Positions 8,332 to 17,835 are shown, counted from the stretch's first letter. The stretch is 40,583 bases of DNA from Rickettsiaceae bacterium (GCA_029266475.1 JAQSWU010000012.1:1-40583), one strand, 5' to 3'. A program made the numbers and translations. Notes: generated from the sequence alone by a model not told the origin.

Positions 8332-9287
8332 AGGACGACGGTTTCGCTATATATAAGGGATTAATCAAAGCTAATGAAGCTAAAGCTTTATCTATAGAAA
8401 TGAAGGACATAATCCATGAATATGCTTTAGAAGTAAATACTACATTTGATAGATATTTATACTGCACTGGAAGATGGGTTAACCCTTCCAAGATAACCCG
8501 TAAAATCAATGAGGAGATTGACGCTAATATTTTAAGCTTAATAGAGAATACTACTAAGCATAAATTTATACAAAAAAAGAGTAATATTATAGTTAAAACA
8601 AAATATCTTACCGATGCAGTACCCTTCCATCAAGATATCTCTTATTCCTTTGATAACCCATATAGCATATCAGCTTGGCTTGCCCTGAATGATGTTGGTA
8701 GCGATAGTGGTCCGTTACAAGTAATCCCTGGTAGTCATAAATGGAAGATACAGCCAGCAGTTGATTTTTGGTCCCCGGATTTTACTGATGACGTAAGAGT
8801 AAATAATTATTCTAAAATGAAGGAATTATGCTTAGAGGCTGGAGATATAATAATATTTGATTCTAGATTATGGCATGGCAGTAAGGCTAAAATGGACTTT
8901 TCTGATAGATTTGCTTACGTAACTAGGTGGGTACGGCTGGGAGAATGTTTTGAAAACATCCCTAGACCTAAATTTTCCTTATGTGGGATGTGGACTGCGA
9001 ATGAGTATACCTATGAAATATTAAGTAAAAAAATAGATATTTTAAACAATTCCCCTAGAACCCAATTAATATTTGAGGCTAATAAGGATACTGAATTGCT
9101 ACAAGTTTGGCGCGAATGTTTGTCCAATTCTAAAATTTCAAGGGCTATAGAATTGAACATTGCAGCCAGAGATCTTGAAAACTTGATTATTCTAAAAAAA
9201 GCATGCGCAATTCATAACGCTGGCGATCTTGCAGGAAAAATATATAAAAACCTATGGGACTCACTTTTAAGTTTTTTAATTGACTAA
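8319..9287 (+). CDS. PhyH-family Fe(II)/2-oxoglutarate dioxygenase
   Basis: A 322-aa member of the phytanoyl-CoA dioxygenase superfamily. The facial triad is visible: His104 and Asp106 in PFHQDISY, and His186 in WHGS. Arg197 in DRFAYVTRW probably binds 2-oxoglutarate. The stretch SGPLQVIPGSHKW is diagnostic for the family. The last 70 residues are an alpha-helical extension of no known role. It overlaps the preceding gene by 13 bases and is 13 bases from the next. Relatives hydroxylate lipids or tailor natural products, so a hydroxylation step in the locus product is likely; the substrate is unknown. Confidence 0.88.
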   Translation: MPNLKDDGFAIYKGLIKANEAKALSIEMKDIIHEYALEVNTTFDRYLYCTGRWVNPSKITRKINEEIDANILSLIENTTKHKFIQKKSNIIVKTKYLTDAVPFHQDISYSFDNPYSISAWLALNDVGSDSGPLQVIPGSHKWKIQPAVDFWSPDFTDDVRVNNYSKMKELCLEAGDIIIFDSRLWHGSKAKMDFSDRFAYVTRWVRLGECFENIPRPKFSLCGMWTANEYTYEILSKKIDILNNSPRTQLIFEANKDTELLQVWRECLSNSKISRAIELNIAARDLENLIILKKACAIHNAGDLAGKIYKNLWDSLLSFLID

Positions 9288-9300
9288 ATATTGCTGAAGT

Positions 9301-10521
9301 ATGACTAAGAGTAAGAAATTAAACTGTATATTTTTTGGAATTCCTTCTCAGGGGCATACAAACCCTACGCTAAAGTTAGTTAAACAAATGATAAAATTAC
9401 AGCATAAGGTTACTTACTATAATACCGCTCCTTTTAAGGATTTGATACAGATGACTGGTGCGGAATTCAAAGCCTATAATAGTAAAACATTAAATAACAT
9501 AGCTATCCCTATTTCTACACTAGAACCCCATGAAGTTACAATAGAATTACAAAAAATTTTTATTTTAAGTTCAGTAGAGATATTAGATGAAATATTAGGA
9601 TCTGACATAGAAGAACAGGTTGATGTAGTCTGCTACGATCAAATGGCTATTTGGGGATACATTTACGCTAAAGTTAAAAACTTAATCTCTTTTAGTTCTA
9701 ATTCTATGTTTTTATTTACCAGTGATGAAATATTAAGCCAAATGCCTAAATTAAGGTATTTTATATGCGAAGATTATATGCGAAAGCTAAATATACTTAA
9801 GAGATATCTTAGTGAGATTAACTCTTATATGGATATATTGGATATCCAAACCTCTTCAAAAGCGGAAAATATTATAATTTATTCGTCCTTAGAATTTCAA
9901 CCAAAGAATTATAGGTTTAAAGGTAAAAATAATTATTTTTTTCTAGGTAATAGATATGATTCAGGCTATTCTGTAAATAATAATCCATTAATATCTAAAT
10001 CCTTAGTTTATATATCTCTTGGAACTGTATTTAACGAAAAAATGGATTTATTTCTCTTGCTGCTTTTAGCCTTTAGTAGTACGCACTACAGAATTATTGT
10101 TTCTACAGGTAAAAATGAAGATATATATAATAAGCTTAAGGAATTTAATAAAGCTTCTAATATAGAAATTCATTTATTTATTGATCAAATAGAAGTTCTG
10201 AGTAAAGCTTCGTTATTTATTACACATGCTGGTTTTAATAGTATATATGAAGGCGCTTATTTTACTGTTCCAATGTTAATGATCCCTCATAATCCAGAGC
10301 AATATATAAACGCTAAAAGGGTGCAAGCATTAAACGGTGGCCTCATATTAGAAAAAAAAGATCTAACTTTAGATGGTATTCATAATGCCATATGTAGAAT
10401 AGAAAATAATTGGCAAGAAAATAAGTTAGCTTTAAGAAAGATTAGAGAAAATTTTTTAAACTCATATAATAATAAAACAGCAATCAAATGGATTGAGAAT
10501 GTTGTAAATAGCAAAAAATAA
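9301..10521 (+). CDS. GT1 glycosyltransferase, MGT/YjiC-like
   Basis: A 406-aa GT-B enzyme of family 1. The N-terminal part has FFGIPSQGHTNPTLKLVKQM, the acceptor-side motif of macrolide/YjiC-type glycosyltransferases. The C-terminal half contains YISLGTVF, FITHAGFNSIYEGAYFTVPMLMIPHNPEQYINAKRV, the nucleotide-sugar binding signature with its HAG and final Q residues. Such enzymes transfer sugars to small lipophilic acceptors. It closes the five-gene run; the stop is only 4 bases from the stop of the convergent ABC exporter. It probably decorates the product made by the preceding genes. Function class is firm, acceptor and donor unknown. Confidence 0.88.
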   Translation: MTKSKKLNCIFFGIPSQGHTNPTLKLVKQMIKLQHKVTYYNTAPFKDLIQMTGAEFKAYNSKTLNNIAIPISTLEPHEVTIELQKIFILSSVEILDEILGSDIEEQVDVVCYDQMAIWGYIYAKVKNLISFSSNSMFLFTSDEILSQMPKLRYFICEDYMRKLNILKRYLSEINSYMDILDIQTSSKAENIIIYSSLEFQPKNYRFKGKNNYFFLGNRYDSGYSVNNNPLISKSLVYISLGTVFNEKMDLFLLLLLAFSSTHYRIIVSTGKNEDIYNKLKEFNKASNIEIHLFIDQIEVLSKASLFITHAGFNSIYEGAYFTVPMLMIPHNPEQYINAKRVQALNGGLILEKKDLTLDGIHNAICRIENNWQENKLALRKIRENFLNSYNNKTAIKWIENVVNSKK

Positions 10522-10525
10522 ATAT

Positions 10526-12313
10526 TTAATATACTAATACATCCATTTTTTGTGAGTTCCATAAATTCTGATATAGGCCTTGTTGTTTAATCAATTCATA
10601 GTGGCTTCCTTCTTGTACTACTTGCCCTTTATCAAATACTAATATACGGGTCATATGCTGAAGCGTAGAGAGGCGATGAGCAATTACTATTGTAGTTTTA
10701 TCTTCCATTAGTTTGAATAAAGTGGCTTGAATCTCTTTCTCGGTAAGTGAATCCAACTGATTAGTTGCTTCGTCAAGTATTAATATAGGTGCGTTCTTTA
10801 AAAAAGCTCTTGCAATTAGGACTCTCTGTCGTTCTCCTCCGGATAATTTTAGCCCTTTTTCTCCAACGACTGTGTTGTAACCCATTGGCAAATCTGAAAT
10901 ATAATTGTGAATACCTGCAAATATTGCTGCTTGAATTATTTCTTCCGAATTGGCATTTATATTACCACAGCGAATGTTTTCTAATATTGTATCGTGAAAA
11001 AGTATAAGCTCTTGAGGAACAATTGAAATATTTTGTCTCAGAGAATCTTGTGTAACATGCTTAATATTATTATTGTCTATTAGAATTTCTCCAGAATAAA
11101 TATCGAATAATCTAAGTATAAGGTGAGTAAAAGTCGTTTTGCCGCTGCCAGAGTATCCGACTAACCCAATTTTCTCTTTAGGAGCAATTTCCAAGGATAA
11201 CTCTCTAAATAAAATATCTTTATTAGGATATGAGAAGCTAACTGCTTTAAAGCTTAAAAACCCTTGAACATTGGTTATATTATGGGGATTCTTACAGTCC
11301 TTAATTTCCGGCTCAATACTTATATAATTTAAAGCATCATTAATCCTGCCATAGTGGTCCGAAAATAAAGCTAATTCTGTTGTAAGCCGATTCATAAAGT
11401 CTACTATTGAGGTATTAATACCTATTACTAAAGCTATATCACCGACAACAATATCGCCTAAGCTATAATTAGTAACTAAAAAATACAAACTTACTGCTTG
11501 TAGCAAATCGAAGGAGTATCCATAGATAAACCACATATAAAAATAAGCTCGGTGCAATTTCCTCTCAGCGATAGCTTTATCCCTACAAAGATGAAAAAAT
11601 TTCAAACGTGTATATTTTTGCAGAGTAAATAGCTGCAGAGAAATGATATTATTCAAATTATCTGCTAAGTTAGCCGTAACTTTTGAGCTAGCGTTTGCCG
11701 CGCTATTTGAGAGATTCCCTAGAACCCTAAAAGACAAAAATGAAATAATAGCAAAGAAAAAAATCCATATGCTTGTAGCTATCGCAAATTCAATACTAGC
11801 TGTTGACAGTACGTAAATCGCAATGCATAAGGCAAGGCTATAGCCGAAAAAGCGCTCTATGGCTATTCTTACCAATTGTACGGTGCTATCCATTAAATTA
11901 TTTATCTTGTGAGTAATTATTCCACCAGTGTGGTGCAAGTGAAAAGAGTAACTTAGTTTTAGCAAATGATTAAATGCATTATCAGCAATTCTTTGTTTAA
12001 CAAAGGGGACTAAATATATATCAACGAAATAACCATAAAATCGAAAACTAGTAGTAACAATTAGTGCCATTAGTAAGTAGGTAAGAGCTGGCAAAAGTAG
12101 CGGTGTTAAAACTTGCTGACCTTCATAAGCGACAATAGTGTCAAGAATCTCTTTTAATATATATTTTCGAAAGGAAAGATCAAAAGCCCATATAAGAGTT
12201 ACAATAAAAATAATACTTAAAGCTAGCCAATAACTTTTAAAAATATTTATGACAAATCCAATATTTCTTCTTAAATTATGTAATTCTTCATTAAAAATAA
12301 ATATGCTCAGCAT
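10526..12313 (-). CDS. ABC exporter, fused membrane and ATPase domains (MsbA/ABCB type)
   Basis: A 595-aa half-transporter. The N-terminal 330 residues hold about six hydrophobic segments of the type I exporter fold. The ATPase domain has Walker A GYSGSGKTT at 386-394, signature LSGGERQR at 490-497, Walker B ILILDEA shortly after, and the switch His in IVIAHRLS. It should work as a homodimer in the inner membrane. The gene is convergent with the biosynthetic operon, stop to stop over 4 bases, so it is transcribed separately but probably serves the same product. No ribosome-binding site is obvious before ATG 12313. It could alternatively be a general lipid or drug exporter unrelated to the locus. 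Confidence 0.92.
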   Translation of the reverse strand: MLSIFIFNEELHNLRRNIGFVINIFKSYWLALSIIFIVTLIWAFDLSFRKYILKEILDTIVAYEGQQVLTPLLLPALTYLLMALIVTTSFRFYGYFVDIYLVPFVKQRIADNAFNHLLKLSYSFHLHHTGGIITHKINNLMDSTVQLVRIAIERFFGYSLALCIAIYVLSTASIEFAIATSIWIFFFAIISFLSFRVLGNLSNSAANASSKVTANLADNLNNIISLQLFTLQKYTRLKFFHLCRDKAIAERKLHRAYFYMWFIYGYSFDLLQAVSLYFLVTNYSLGDIVVGDIALVIGINTSIVDFMNRLTTELALFSDHYGRINDALNYISIEPEIKDCKNPHNITNVQGFLSFKAVSFSYPNKDILFRELSLEIAPKEKIGLVGYSGSGKTTFTHLILRLFDIYSGEILIDNNNIKHVTQDSLRQNISIVPQELILFHDTILENIRCGNINANSEEIIQAAIFAGIHNYISDLPMGYNTVVGEKGLKLSGGERQRVLIARAFLKNAPILILDEATNQLDSLTEKEIQATLFKLMEDKTTIVIAHRLSTLQHMTRILVFDKGQVVQEGSHYELIKQQGLYQNLWNSQKMDVLVY

Positions 12314-13012
12314 AAAGCTAATAATTTAAAATTTTGGTATGAAACCTTAAAAAAAGATTATCATGAGTAAAGTAATTAAGCAACTATCCAAACCCTATAA
12401 TATAATAGACCCATAAACTGTTTAAATGTAAAATTATATCATGAAATTAGCCAAATAAAAGCATTCCTAGAGTTTAAAAGACGAATAGGAGAAATTATCT
12501 TAACTGTAAAAAAATCACTAAATAAGCTAAAACTATTCTTACAAAAATTACGCATAGCATGGTCAATGTTTTGCCTAAAGGATAAGTATAAAAAAAACAA
12601 AAAATCTACACTGGGTAATCTAAAATCTATCCAATATTTCTTAATTTGACGCGTATGCTTATATGCACAGACCCCAAAAATTAATCAAAACTTCATCAAA
12701 TAAAATTATTATTCACTGACGACTATATAGCAAGTGAAGAGAAGGAACCCAGCTGTCTTCCGGTCCTATTAAACCTAATATTAGAACGGCTCCTCTTCTC
12801 TCAACCCTAGCCCTTATTATATCTACTAAAAACTATACCTTCAGCATATAAGTATCAGTACCTTATGGATAATATACGCTGAAACCCATAAGTAATATAT
12901 TGAAATTAAGTATCAATATAAACTTCTTTACCTCGCCGTGTACAGCTTTAATCATATACCAAATTAAATCCAGTAAACCTTACATAAATTATTAATAGCT
13001 TGGATTATCATA
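12314..13012. other. 700-base intergenic stretch
   Basis: No convincing gene. The plus strand is free of stops from 12401 to a TGA at 12647-12649, encoding a Lys/Leu-rich helical stretch, but without a start until late. Two possible stem structures follow: GAAGAGAAGGAACC (12736-12749) with imperfect partner GGCTCCTCTTCTCTC (12788-12802), and TTCAGC (12840-12845) with GCTGAA (12878-12883). Neither is followed by a T-run. The promoter of the exporter must lie at the left edge on the minus strand. Confidence 0.4.
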
Positions 13013-14545
13013 TTATATTTCTTCCTTACCTTCTGATCCTATTAATTCAATATTTTCATTAATAATAACACTTGATTCCCAGTCAGAATCTGAAAGATAA
13101 GCTTCCTCATAGGCAGTAATATTAACACTAGAATGACTTTCTATTTTTTCGGTAAAATCAGACTTAGTCTCTATAAACTTTATTAACCCATCAGGTATTG
13201 TTGTTAGGAAGGGAGGCACCTTCCAGCTATAGGTTTTAGCATGCGTACCCCTGATGATTATTTCACCGATAAACTGATTATTATATATTTCTATAGCAGT
13301 AGTACAGCTATTACAGCACAGTTTGGTTATGCCTATATACGCTTTCTCTCTTGATTGCATTTTTCTAGATAGATATTCAACTAGATTCATCTCTGCGTGT
13401 AGTCCGTCCTTAAAATGAATGAATTTAAAGTTATCTGGATTCAATATCGACTTACTCATTTCCTTTAAAGTATTACTTTTTAAATACGAATTCGATAACA
13501 GACGGGATACAGTATTTAAATCCTTATCAAGTCTACAAATATAGGTTTTATATTTATGATCTAATAAATTAATTCCTTCTTTATTTTGCGCATTATAAAG
13601 TTTCTTTACCTCATTACCTACTTCAATATAGGAGCTGAATATAGTACATACTGTTAAAGCATCGATTAAACGATTTCTCGTACCCTCGTCGAATAACTTA
13701 AACTCATAAAGGGCATTCATAAACCCTAACATTGGGAAAGTATTATTTAATAAATTATTTAAAACTTCAGGACCTTCATCAAATTTACTTTTTATGAGCT
13801 CGAATAATTTAATATAATCATCTTTGTAGAAGACTTCTTTCACAATTATCTCTTTAATCTCTTTTATCTGCTCTTTAGGAAATCTTAGATCTTCAAAAGG
13901 CTTTAAGAGGTTTTTTACCTTCTTTTTATCTAAACTCTTGCCTTTATAGAATTCTTTATTTTCTATCTTAGTTAAATCAACCCCTTTCAGCTTGATAGCT
14001 ATATGCTTAATAGCCTTATCAATGTCCCCTAACACCATTTCATTCTTGATTATACATTCTTCTGGTGATAATTGCTTTATATATTTGGAACCCTTTGATA
14101 AGAAGGTAATTAGTAATTTGATCTTATTTTCAAATCCTTCAAACGAACTAAGAAAATTCTGTACTAGGTTTTGTGGTGCTTTCCCTTTTATCAAAAAATT
14201 TTTGAATTCAGAGGTGTGTCCATAAATTTTCCTTAATTGGGAGAAAGTAACTAATTTACTAGCAAGGTTTATATATAATCTTGGCTGAAAAACCCCCTGC
14301 TCTATATTATCATCTTTAATAAGGTTTAGTATTTGATGATAGTATGCCTTAAAATAATTATAATCGTCATCATTATTAATATTGTAAGATACTAAGAATC
14401 TACCCTTATACCAACTTACAGCCGAACAAGTCTTAGTAGACTGCCCTTTAATCAATCTAGCCATAGAATCCAAAGCTCTGTACTCTTTAGGGTGTTTAGT
14501 ATATTCCTTTCTAAAAGCGTCTAATACTACTGGGGTATTTGGCAT
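13013..14545 (-). CDS. Putative OTT_1508-like nucleic-acid deaminase, candidate effector
   Basis: A 510-aa protein. Residues 1 to about 370 are alpha-helical and unrecognised. Near the C-terminus is a zinc-deaminase signature: His383-Ala-Glu385 in GLHAEMNLVEYL, then Cys411 and Cys414 in KLCCNSCTTAI about 26 residues on. This HAE...CxxC layout with an extra Cys at 410 matches the OTT_1508-like deaminase family, first noted in Orientia and in fungi. Relatives are thought to act on nucleic acids or nucleotides. The tail (about 60 residues) is acidic and Ser-rich. It lies 64 bases after the ankyrin/F-box gene on the same strand and may share its mRNA. No start-associated ribosome-binding site is seen. 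Confidence 0.68.
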   Translation of the reverse strand: MPNTPVVLDAFRKEYTKHPKEYRALDSMARLIKGQSTKTCSAVSWYKGRFLVSYNINNDDDYNYFKAYYHQILNLIKDDNIEQGVFQPRLYINLASKLVTFSQLRKIYGHTSEFKNFLIKGKAPQNLVQNFLSSFEGFENKIKLLITFLSKGSKYIKQLSPEECIIKNEMVLGDIDKAIKHIAIKLKGVDLTKIENKEFYKGKSLDKKKVKNLLKPFEDLRFPKEQIKEIKEIIVKEVFYKDDYIKLFELIKSKFDEGPEVLNNLLNNTFPMLGFMNALYEFKLFDEGTRNRLIDALTVCTIFSSYIEVGNEVKKLYNAQNKEGINLLDHKYKTYICRLDKDLNTVSRLLSNSYLKSNTLKEMSKSILNPDNFKFIHFKDGLHAEMNLVEYLSRKMQSREKAYIGITKLCCNSCTTAIEIYNNQFIGEIIIRGTHAKTYSWKVPPFLTTIPDGLIKFIETKSDFTEKIESHSSVNITAYEEAYLSDSDWESSVIINENIELIGSEGKEEI

Positions 14546-14609
14546 AAGGTATAATAGTTGTTAATTTATCCCATTAATATTGTTGTATTGTTGCAGCTTC
14601 GTTCAAAAA

Positions 14610-17174
14610 CTAACATTTTTCCTCTGTATAAAAATTCCCCGCTAGCTCCTTTAAAGAATCCTCTTGTTTATGATACCAGTTGATAAAGGATTCCGTACGG
14701 TTAAAATTTCTTTCGTCTAGAGCTATATCTTTTATTGAGCCACCCTTATATAAAGTATCGTAGCAAGGACTTATAGTACTAACTAGAGATTTATCATGAA
14801 GAGACTTGTTAATTAGAAGCTCTGCAGCTGCTATATAACCCCTGCTCGCAGCTAAATGCAAAGCATTACCTACTATCTTATCCGATTCCTGATAATCCGC
14901 TTCATGTTCTAACAATAATTCAATATTCTTATTATTTATATTTTCGCTATTTACGTCTAATCCATGAGCAATACAATTCGCTAAAGGCTTAAATTTACCA
15001 ATATTGGGATTTGCTCCAGAGTCCAGTAGTAACTTTACTATCTCATTGCTTAGATTTCCTGGTATCCATACGGCATTACATAAAGCTGTGTCTCCATCTT
15101 CATCTATTTCATTTACTAGCAATCTCGCCTTATCCCCTGCAGAAGAGATTAAGAGTTTAACAATATCTGGGTTAGGGGTGAAGCCTTTAAAGTAGCTACA
15201 AGCAAGATGCAGAGATGTACGTCCATATGAATCCTTTAAAAAAGGATCAGCATTATTATCAAGTAAATGCTTAATGAGCTTTATATCTCCATTGTTAACA
15301 GCTATATGCAAAGATGTTTCCCCTTCCTCGTTCCTCTGGTTAATTTCAGCTTCACCATGTATCAATGATTCAGCCTTTGTATAACTACCTTCCCTTACTG
15401 CTAAGTGAAGAGAAAAGCTTTGGTTGTTACTGCTAGTATTAAGTGGTTTATACGCTAGCGCTTCCTTTAAAGATGTTGATGCTTTATCTTCGTCAGCTTT
15501 AGGGAGCTCCTCGGAGAAAAATTTCGCTGTCATTGTCTCAGGAATACTTGCTTCAGTGTCATTATGCTCCAGGCTTGGTTTTATATCACTTATATTAATG
15601 AAGCTTCCTATATGCTTGAGAATATCACGCGGTAGCTTAAGTAATTCGCTCTGCTCATCCTGCTTACCTGCCTTAGGCATATGGCATATTCGGCATATTT
15701 CTAACCATTGACTTTCATAATCATGTGACTTCTCTTTGATTGCTTCTAGTATATTATCATGTAAGTCTGATGCAATGATATTTTGGTCTATATAGGTTCT
15801 AATTAGCGGCACTAGGTAATCCTGAAATTTTTTATAACTTGCTAATTTAATTGATTTTATAATTATATTAGGTAGTTCCTCCTTTATTATCTTAGCAAAT
15901 TCAAATTCTACCTTTCTAGATGCTTCTTCAAGTAGCTCTAAAGGATCTTCAGCTGAAACTTCAAGGTGTAAGCTTGGATACTTTATGTCTTTTGAAGTCT
16001 GACCGGTGTTATTTGAATTCCTTGCATCTTTAGTTATATAAGTGCTAGCTATCTTCTCTTCCTCGCTCAATAATGTTTCATATGACTTCTCAATCATCTC
16101 TTCTATTATATCTATAGGGCTTCTCCTATTTACTTCGACATCTCCCTCAATGATTAAGGACGCTCCGCTTGTTATTAATATTCTAGTCACTTCAACGCTA
16201 TGTATCGAAATAGCCAAATGTAATGGTGTATCATTTTCTGAATTTATAGCATTGACTTCTGCTCCTTTGCTCAATATGACCTTAACTGCTTCATCGTAAC
16301 CACACTTAGCAGCAAGATGCAAAGGAGTATTACCCTCATCATTTCTTGCGTTGACGTCTGCTCCTTTACTTAATAATAAGTCTACAACTTTTGTACGCGC
16401 ATCTTCCTCACTTTCCTCATTTATAGGGTTAAATTCTCCTAGATCTGCATTTATCAAGGATGAGTGTAATGGAGCATTCAAATATTCTTCTTCCCTAATA
16501 CTTACATTAGCACCTTGATTAATTAGATATTCAACAACCTCATAGCGCCCATTCATAGCAGCAGAATGTAAAGGGGTGTTACCGAATCCTCCTCGCATAT
16601 CCACCTCTAGTTTTTTTTCCTCGATAAAATATCTAATTATATCAATTTCACCATTTTCCGCAGCAATATGTAAGGGTGTTCTCTGATCAGCATCCTTTAA
16701 GTAAGGATCAGCTCCTTTCTCTATAAGGTATTTAACTATCTCAAATCTTCCACACGATACTGCTGTATGTAAAGGAGTGCTGTCTCCGAAAAACCTATTT
16801 AGGCTATTTATATATGTACCCTCCTCAACGAAACATTCTAATATATCTAAATCGCCCTCCTCTATTGCAAAATGCAATACATCTTCATTTGCATTAATGA
16901 TACTATAATCGTTAACGTCTACCCTATTATAAATTTCTTTTACTTTAGAGGCATTATTTTCTTTTATAGCTTTATATAATTCACTACTTAATAATATACG
17001 CTTATCATTCCATGAAATAAATGCACCACAAGCTGAATCATCAGAAATGGTGTTTAAAGTAATATTTGAAGGGCTCTCTAATTCAACCCTTCCTGCAGTT
17101 GCTTCTTTCGCTTTATATTCAGGAAAAACGGTTTCTTTAGATATAGATTCCTTGTACTGAGGCTTTCCTTTCAT
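14610..17174 (-). CDS. Ankyrin-repeat protein with F-box-like motif, candidate effector
   Basis: An 854-aa protein with two ankyrin blocks. The first, about residues 65-370, contains typical units such as STPLHTAVSCGRFEIVKYL and NTPLHLAAKCGYDEAVKVIL. The second, about 600-820, includes ETSLHIAVNNGDIKLIKHLL and NALHLAASRGYIAAAELL. Between them, at residues 514-531, LPRDILKHIGSFINISDI fits the F-box core (LPxEILxxIxSFLxxxDL). In eukaryotes this recruits substrates to SCF ubiquitin ligases, and intracellular bacteria carry known F-box/ankyrin effectors. A strong AGGAGGG ribosome-binding site precedes ATG 17174. It is unlikely to act inside the bacterium alone. Ankyrin content is certain; the F-box is a motif-level call. 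Confidence 0.85.
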   Translation of the reverse strand: MKGKPQYKESISKETVFPEYKAKEATAGRVELESPSNITLNTISDDSACGAFISWNDKRILLSSELYKAIKENNASKVKEIYNRVDVNDYSIINANEDVLHFAIEEGDLDILECFVEEGTYINSLNRFFGDSTPLHTAVSCGRFEIVKYLIEKGADPYLKDADQRTPLHIAAENGEIDIIRYFIEEKKLEVDMRGGFGNTPLHSAAMNGRYEVVEYLINQGANVSIREEEYLNAPLHSSLINADLGEFNPINEESEEDARTKVVDLLLSKGADVNARNDEGNTPLHLAAKCGYDEAVKVILSKGAEVNAINSENDTPLHLAISIHSVEVTRILITSGASLIIEGDVEVNRRSPIDIIEEMIEKSYETLLSEEEKIASTYITKDARNSNNTGQTSKDIKYPSLHLEVSAEDPLELLEEASRKVEFEFAKIIKEELPNIIIKSIKLASYKKFQDYLVPLIRTYIDQNIIASDLHDNILEAIKEKSHDYESQWLEICRICHMPKAGKQDEQSELLKLPRDILKHIGSFINISDIKPSLEHNDTEASIPETMTAKFFSEELPKADEDKASTSLKEALAYKPLNTSSNNQSFSLHLAVREGSYTKAESLIHGEAEINQRNEEGETSLHIAVNNGDIKLIKHLLDNNADPFLKDSYGRTSLHLACSYFKGFTPNPDIVKLLISSAGDKARLLVNEIDEDGDTALCNAVWIPGNLSNEIVKLLLDSGANPNIGKFKPLANCIAHGLDVNSENINNKNIELLLEHEADYQESDKIVGNALHLAASRGYIAAAELLINKSLHDKSLVSTISPCYDTLYKGGSIKDIALDERNFNRTESFINWYHKQEDSLKELAGNFYTEEKC

Positions 17175-17207
17175 AACACCCTCCTTAATTTGACTACAAT
17201 TATCACT

Positions 17208-17232
17208 ATTATATTATTAATAATAATATAAT
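17208..17232. repeat. Perfect AT-only inverted repeat, 11 + 3 + 11 bases
   Basis: Two 11-base arms (17208-17218 and 17222-17232) flank a 3-base centre, about 35-60 bases upstream of the ankyrin/F-box start on the minus strand. It could be an operator or a cruciform-prone element; in AT-rich DNA chance must be considered. Confidence 0.45.
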
Positions 17233-17538
17233 TATATGTTATACTAGTAAAGACTTATTTAGCCTTTGTATTATACCACTCTGGAGTTCAAAATGGTCAT
17301 ATATTAAAATAATCTATTTAATAAACTAGTTTAATAGTCTTCTTTAGTACAATTTGTCAGAGTGATCTCTATTACCCTCAAGCAATTTTGTCAGCATTAT
17401 GCTTTTTCGACTCTATTCTGACATACTCTCAAATACAAGCCTGACGTCCATTTAAGGTATACCCTATTTAGACGGTATATTTGTATAGTGTTAGAAAAAA
17501 ATAAAATAAGTATATTCTTATTAATTGATATAATTATC

Positions 17539-17562
17539 TATTAATGGTACTATTAATGGTAT
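17539..17562 (+). promoter_or_regulatory. Tandem 12-mer repeat upstream of vapB
   Basis: TATTAATGGTAC is directly followed by TATTAATGGTAT (11 of 12 identical), then ATGGTACG. VapB antitoxins of the AbrB type bind repeated half-sites in their own promoters, so this is a candidate autoregulatory operator 28 bases before the vapB ATG. Confidence 0.5.
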
Positions 17563-17589
17563 GGTACGTATAAATTAATCGGTAACTAT

Positions 17590-17835
17590 ATGAAAATGAG
17601 ATCTAAATTATCTAAAGGTGGAAAATTATCAATTCCCTCAAATTGTAGAAAACATTTAAACCTTAAAGAAGGTGAGGAAGTTGTATTTACCCTAAAAGAA
17701 GGAGAGATTGTTATCTCTCCTGTTAGGCTTATACTTGAAAGAGTACGAAAAAACATAAACAAGTATCATTCCTCTAATGAAAGCTTAGTTGATCAATTAA
17801 TAGCAGATCGTAGAAATGAGGCTAAAAATGAATAA
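17590..17835 (+). CDS. vapB: VapB-type antitoxin, AbrB/SpoVT fold
   Basis: An 81-aa protein. Residues 1-45 (SKLSKGGKLSIPSNCRKHLNLKEGEEVVFTL) form the swapped-hairpin AbrB DNA-binding fold. The C-terminal third, charged and helical (NKYHSSNESLVDQLIADRR), is the usual toxin-binding arm. The stop overlaps the start of the PIN toxin gene by 8 bases. It should neutralise VapC and repress the operon, possibly through the tandem 12-mer just upstream. No clear ribosome-binding site precedes the ATG; an in-frame ATG two codons later is an alternative. Confidence 0.9.
   Translation: MKMRSKLSKGGKLSIPSNCRKHLNLKEGEEVVFTLKEGEIVISPVRLILERVRKNINKYHSSNESLVDQLIADRRNEAKNE

Larger units (their letters stand above)
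17175..17589. other. 415-base divergent intergenic region
   Basis: Separates the ankyrin/F-box gene (minus) from VapBC (plus). It holds a perfect AT-only inverted repeat at 17208-17232 (11 + 3 + 11 bases), placed where the minus-strand promoter should be. A tandem duplicated 12-mer lies in front of vapB. The middle (17280-17470) is slightly richer in GC but has no coding sense that I can recognise. Confidence 0.5.

Noticed and set aside
12736-12802. Possible long stem-loop as a terminator or small RNA
   Set aside because: The stem is imperfect, has a 38-base loop and no T-run; it is mentioned only in the intergenic entry.
15004-16299. Plus-strand open frames opposite the ankyrin/F-box gene
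   Set aside because: Regular repeat structure produces open antisense frames; translations are hydrophobic and without known motifs.
17816-17827. Upstream ATG as start of vapC
   Set aside because: The later ATG gives the canonical PIN-domain N-terminus, has a GAGG at the right distance and overlaps vapB in the typical way.
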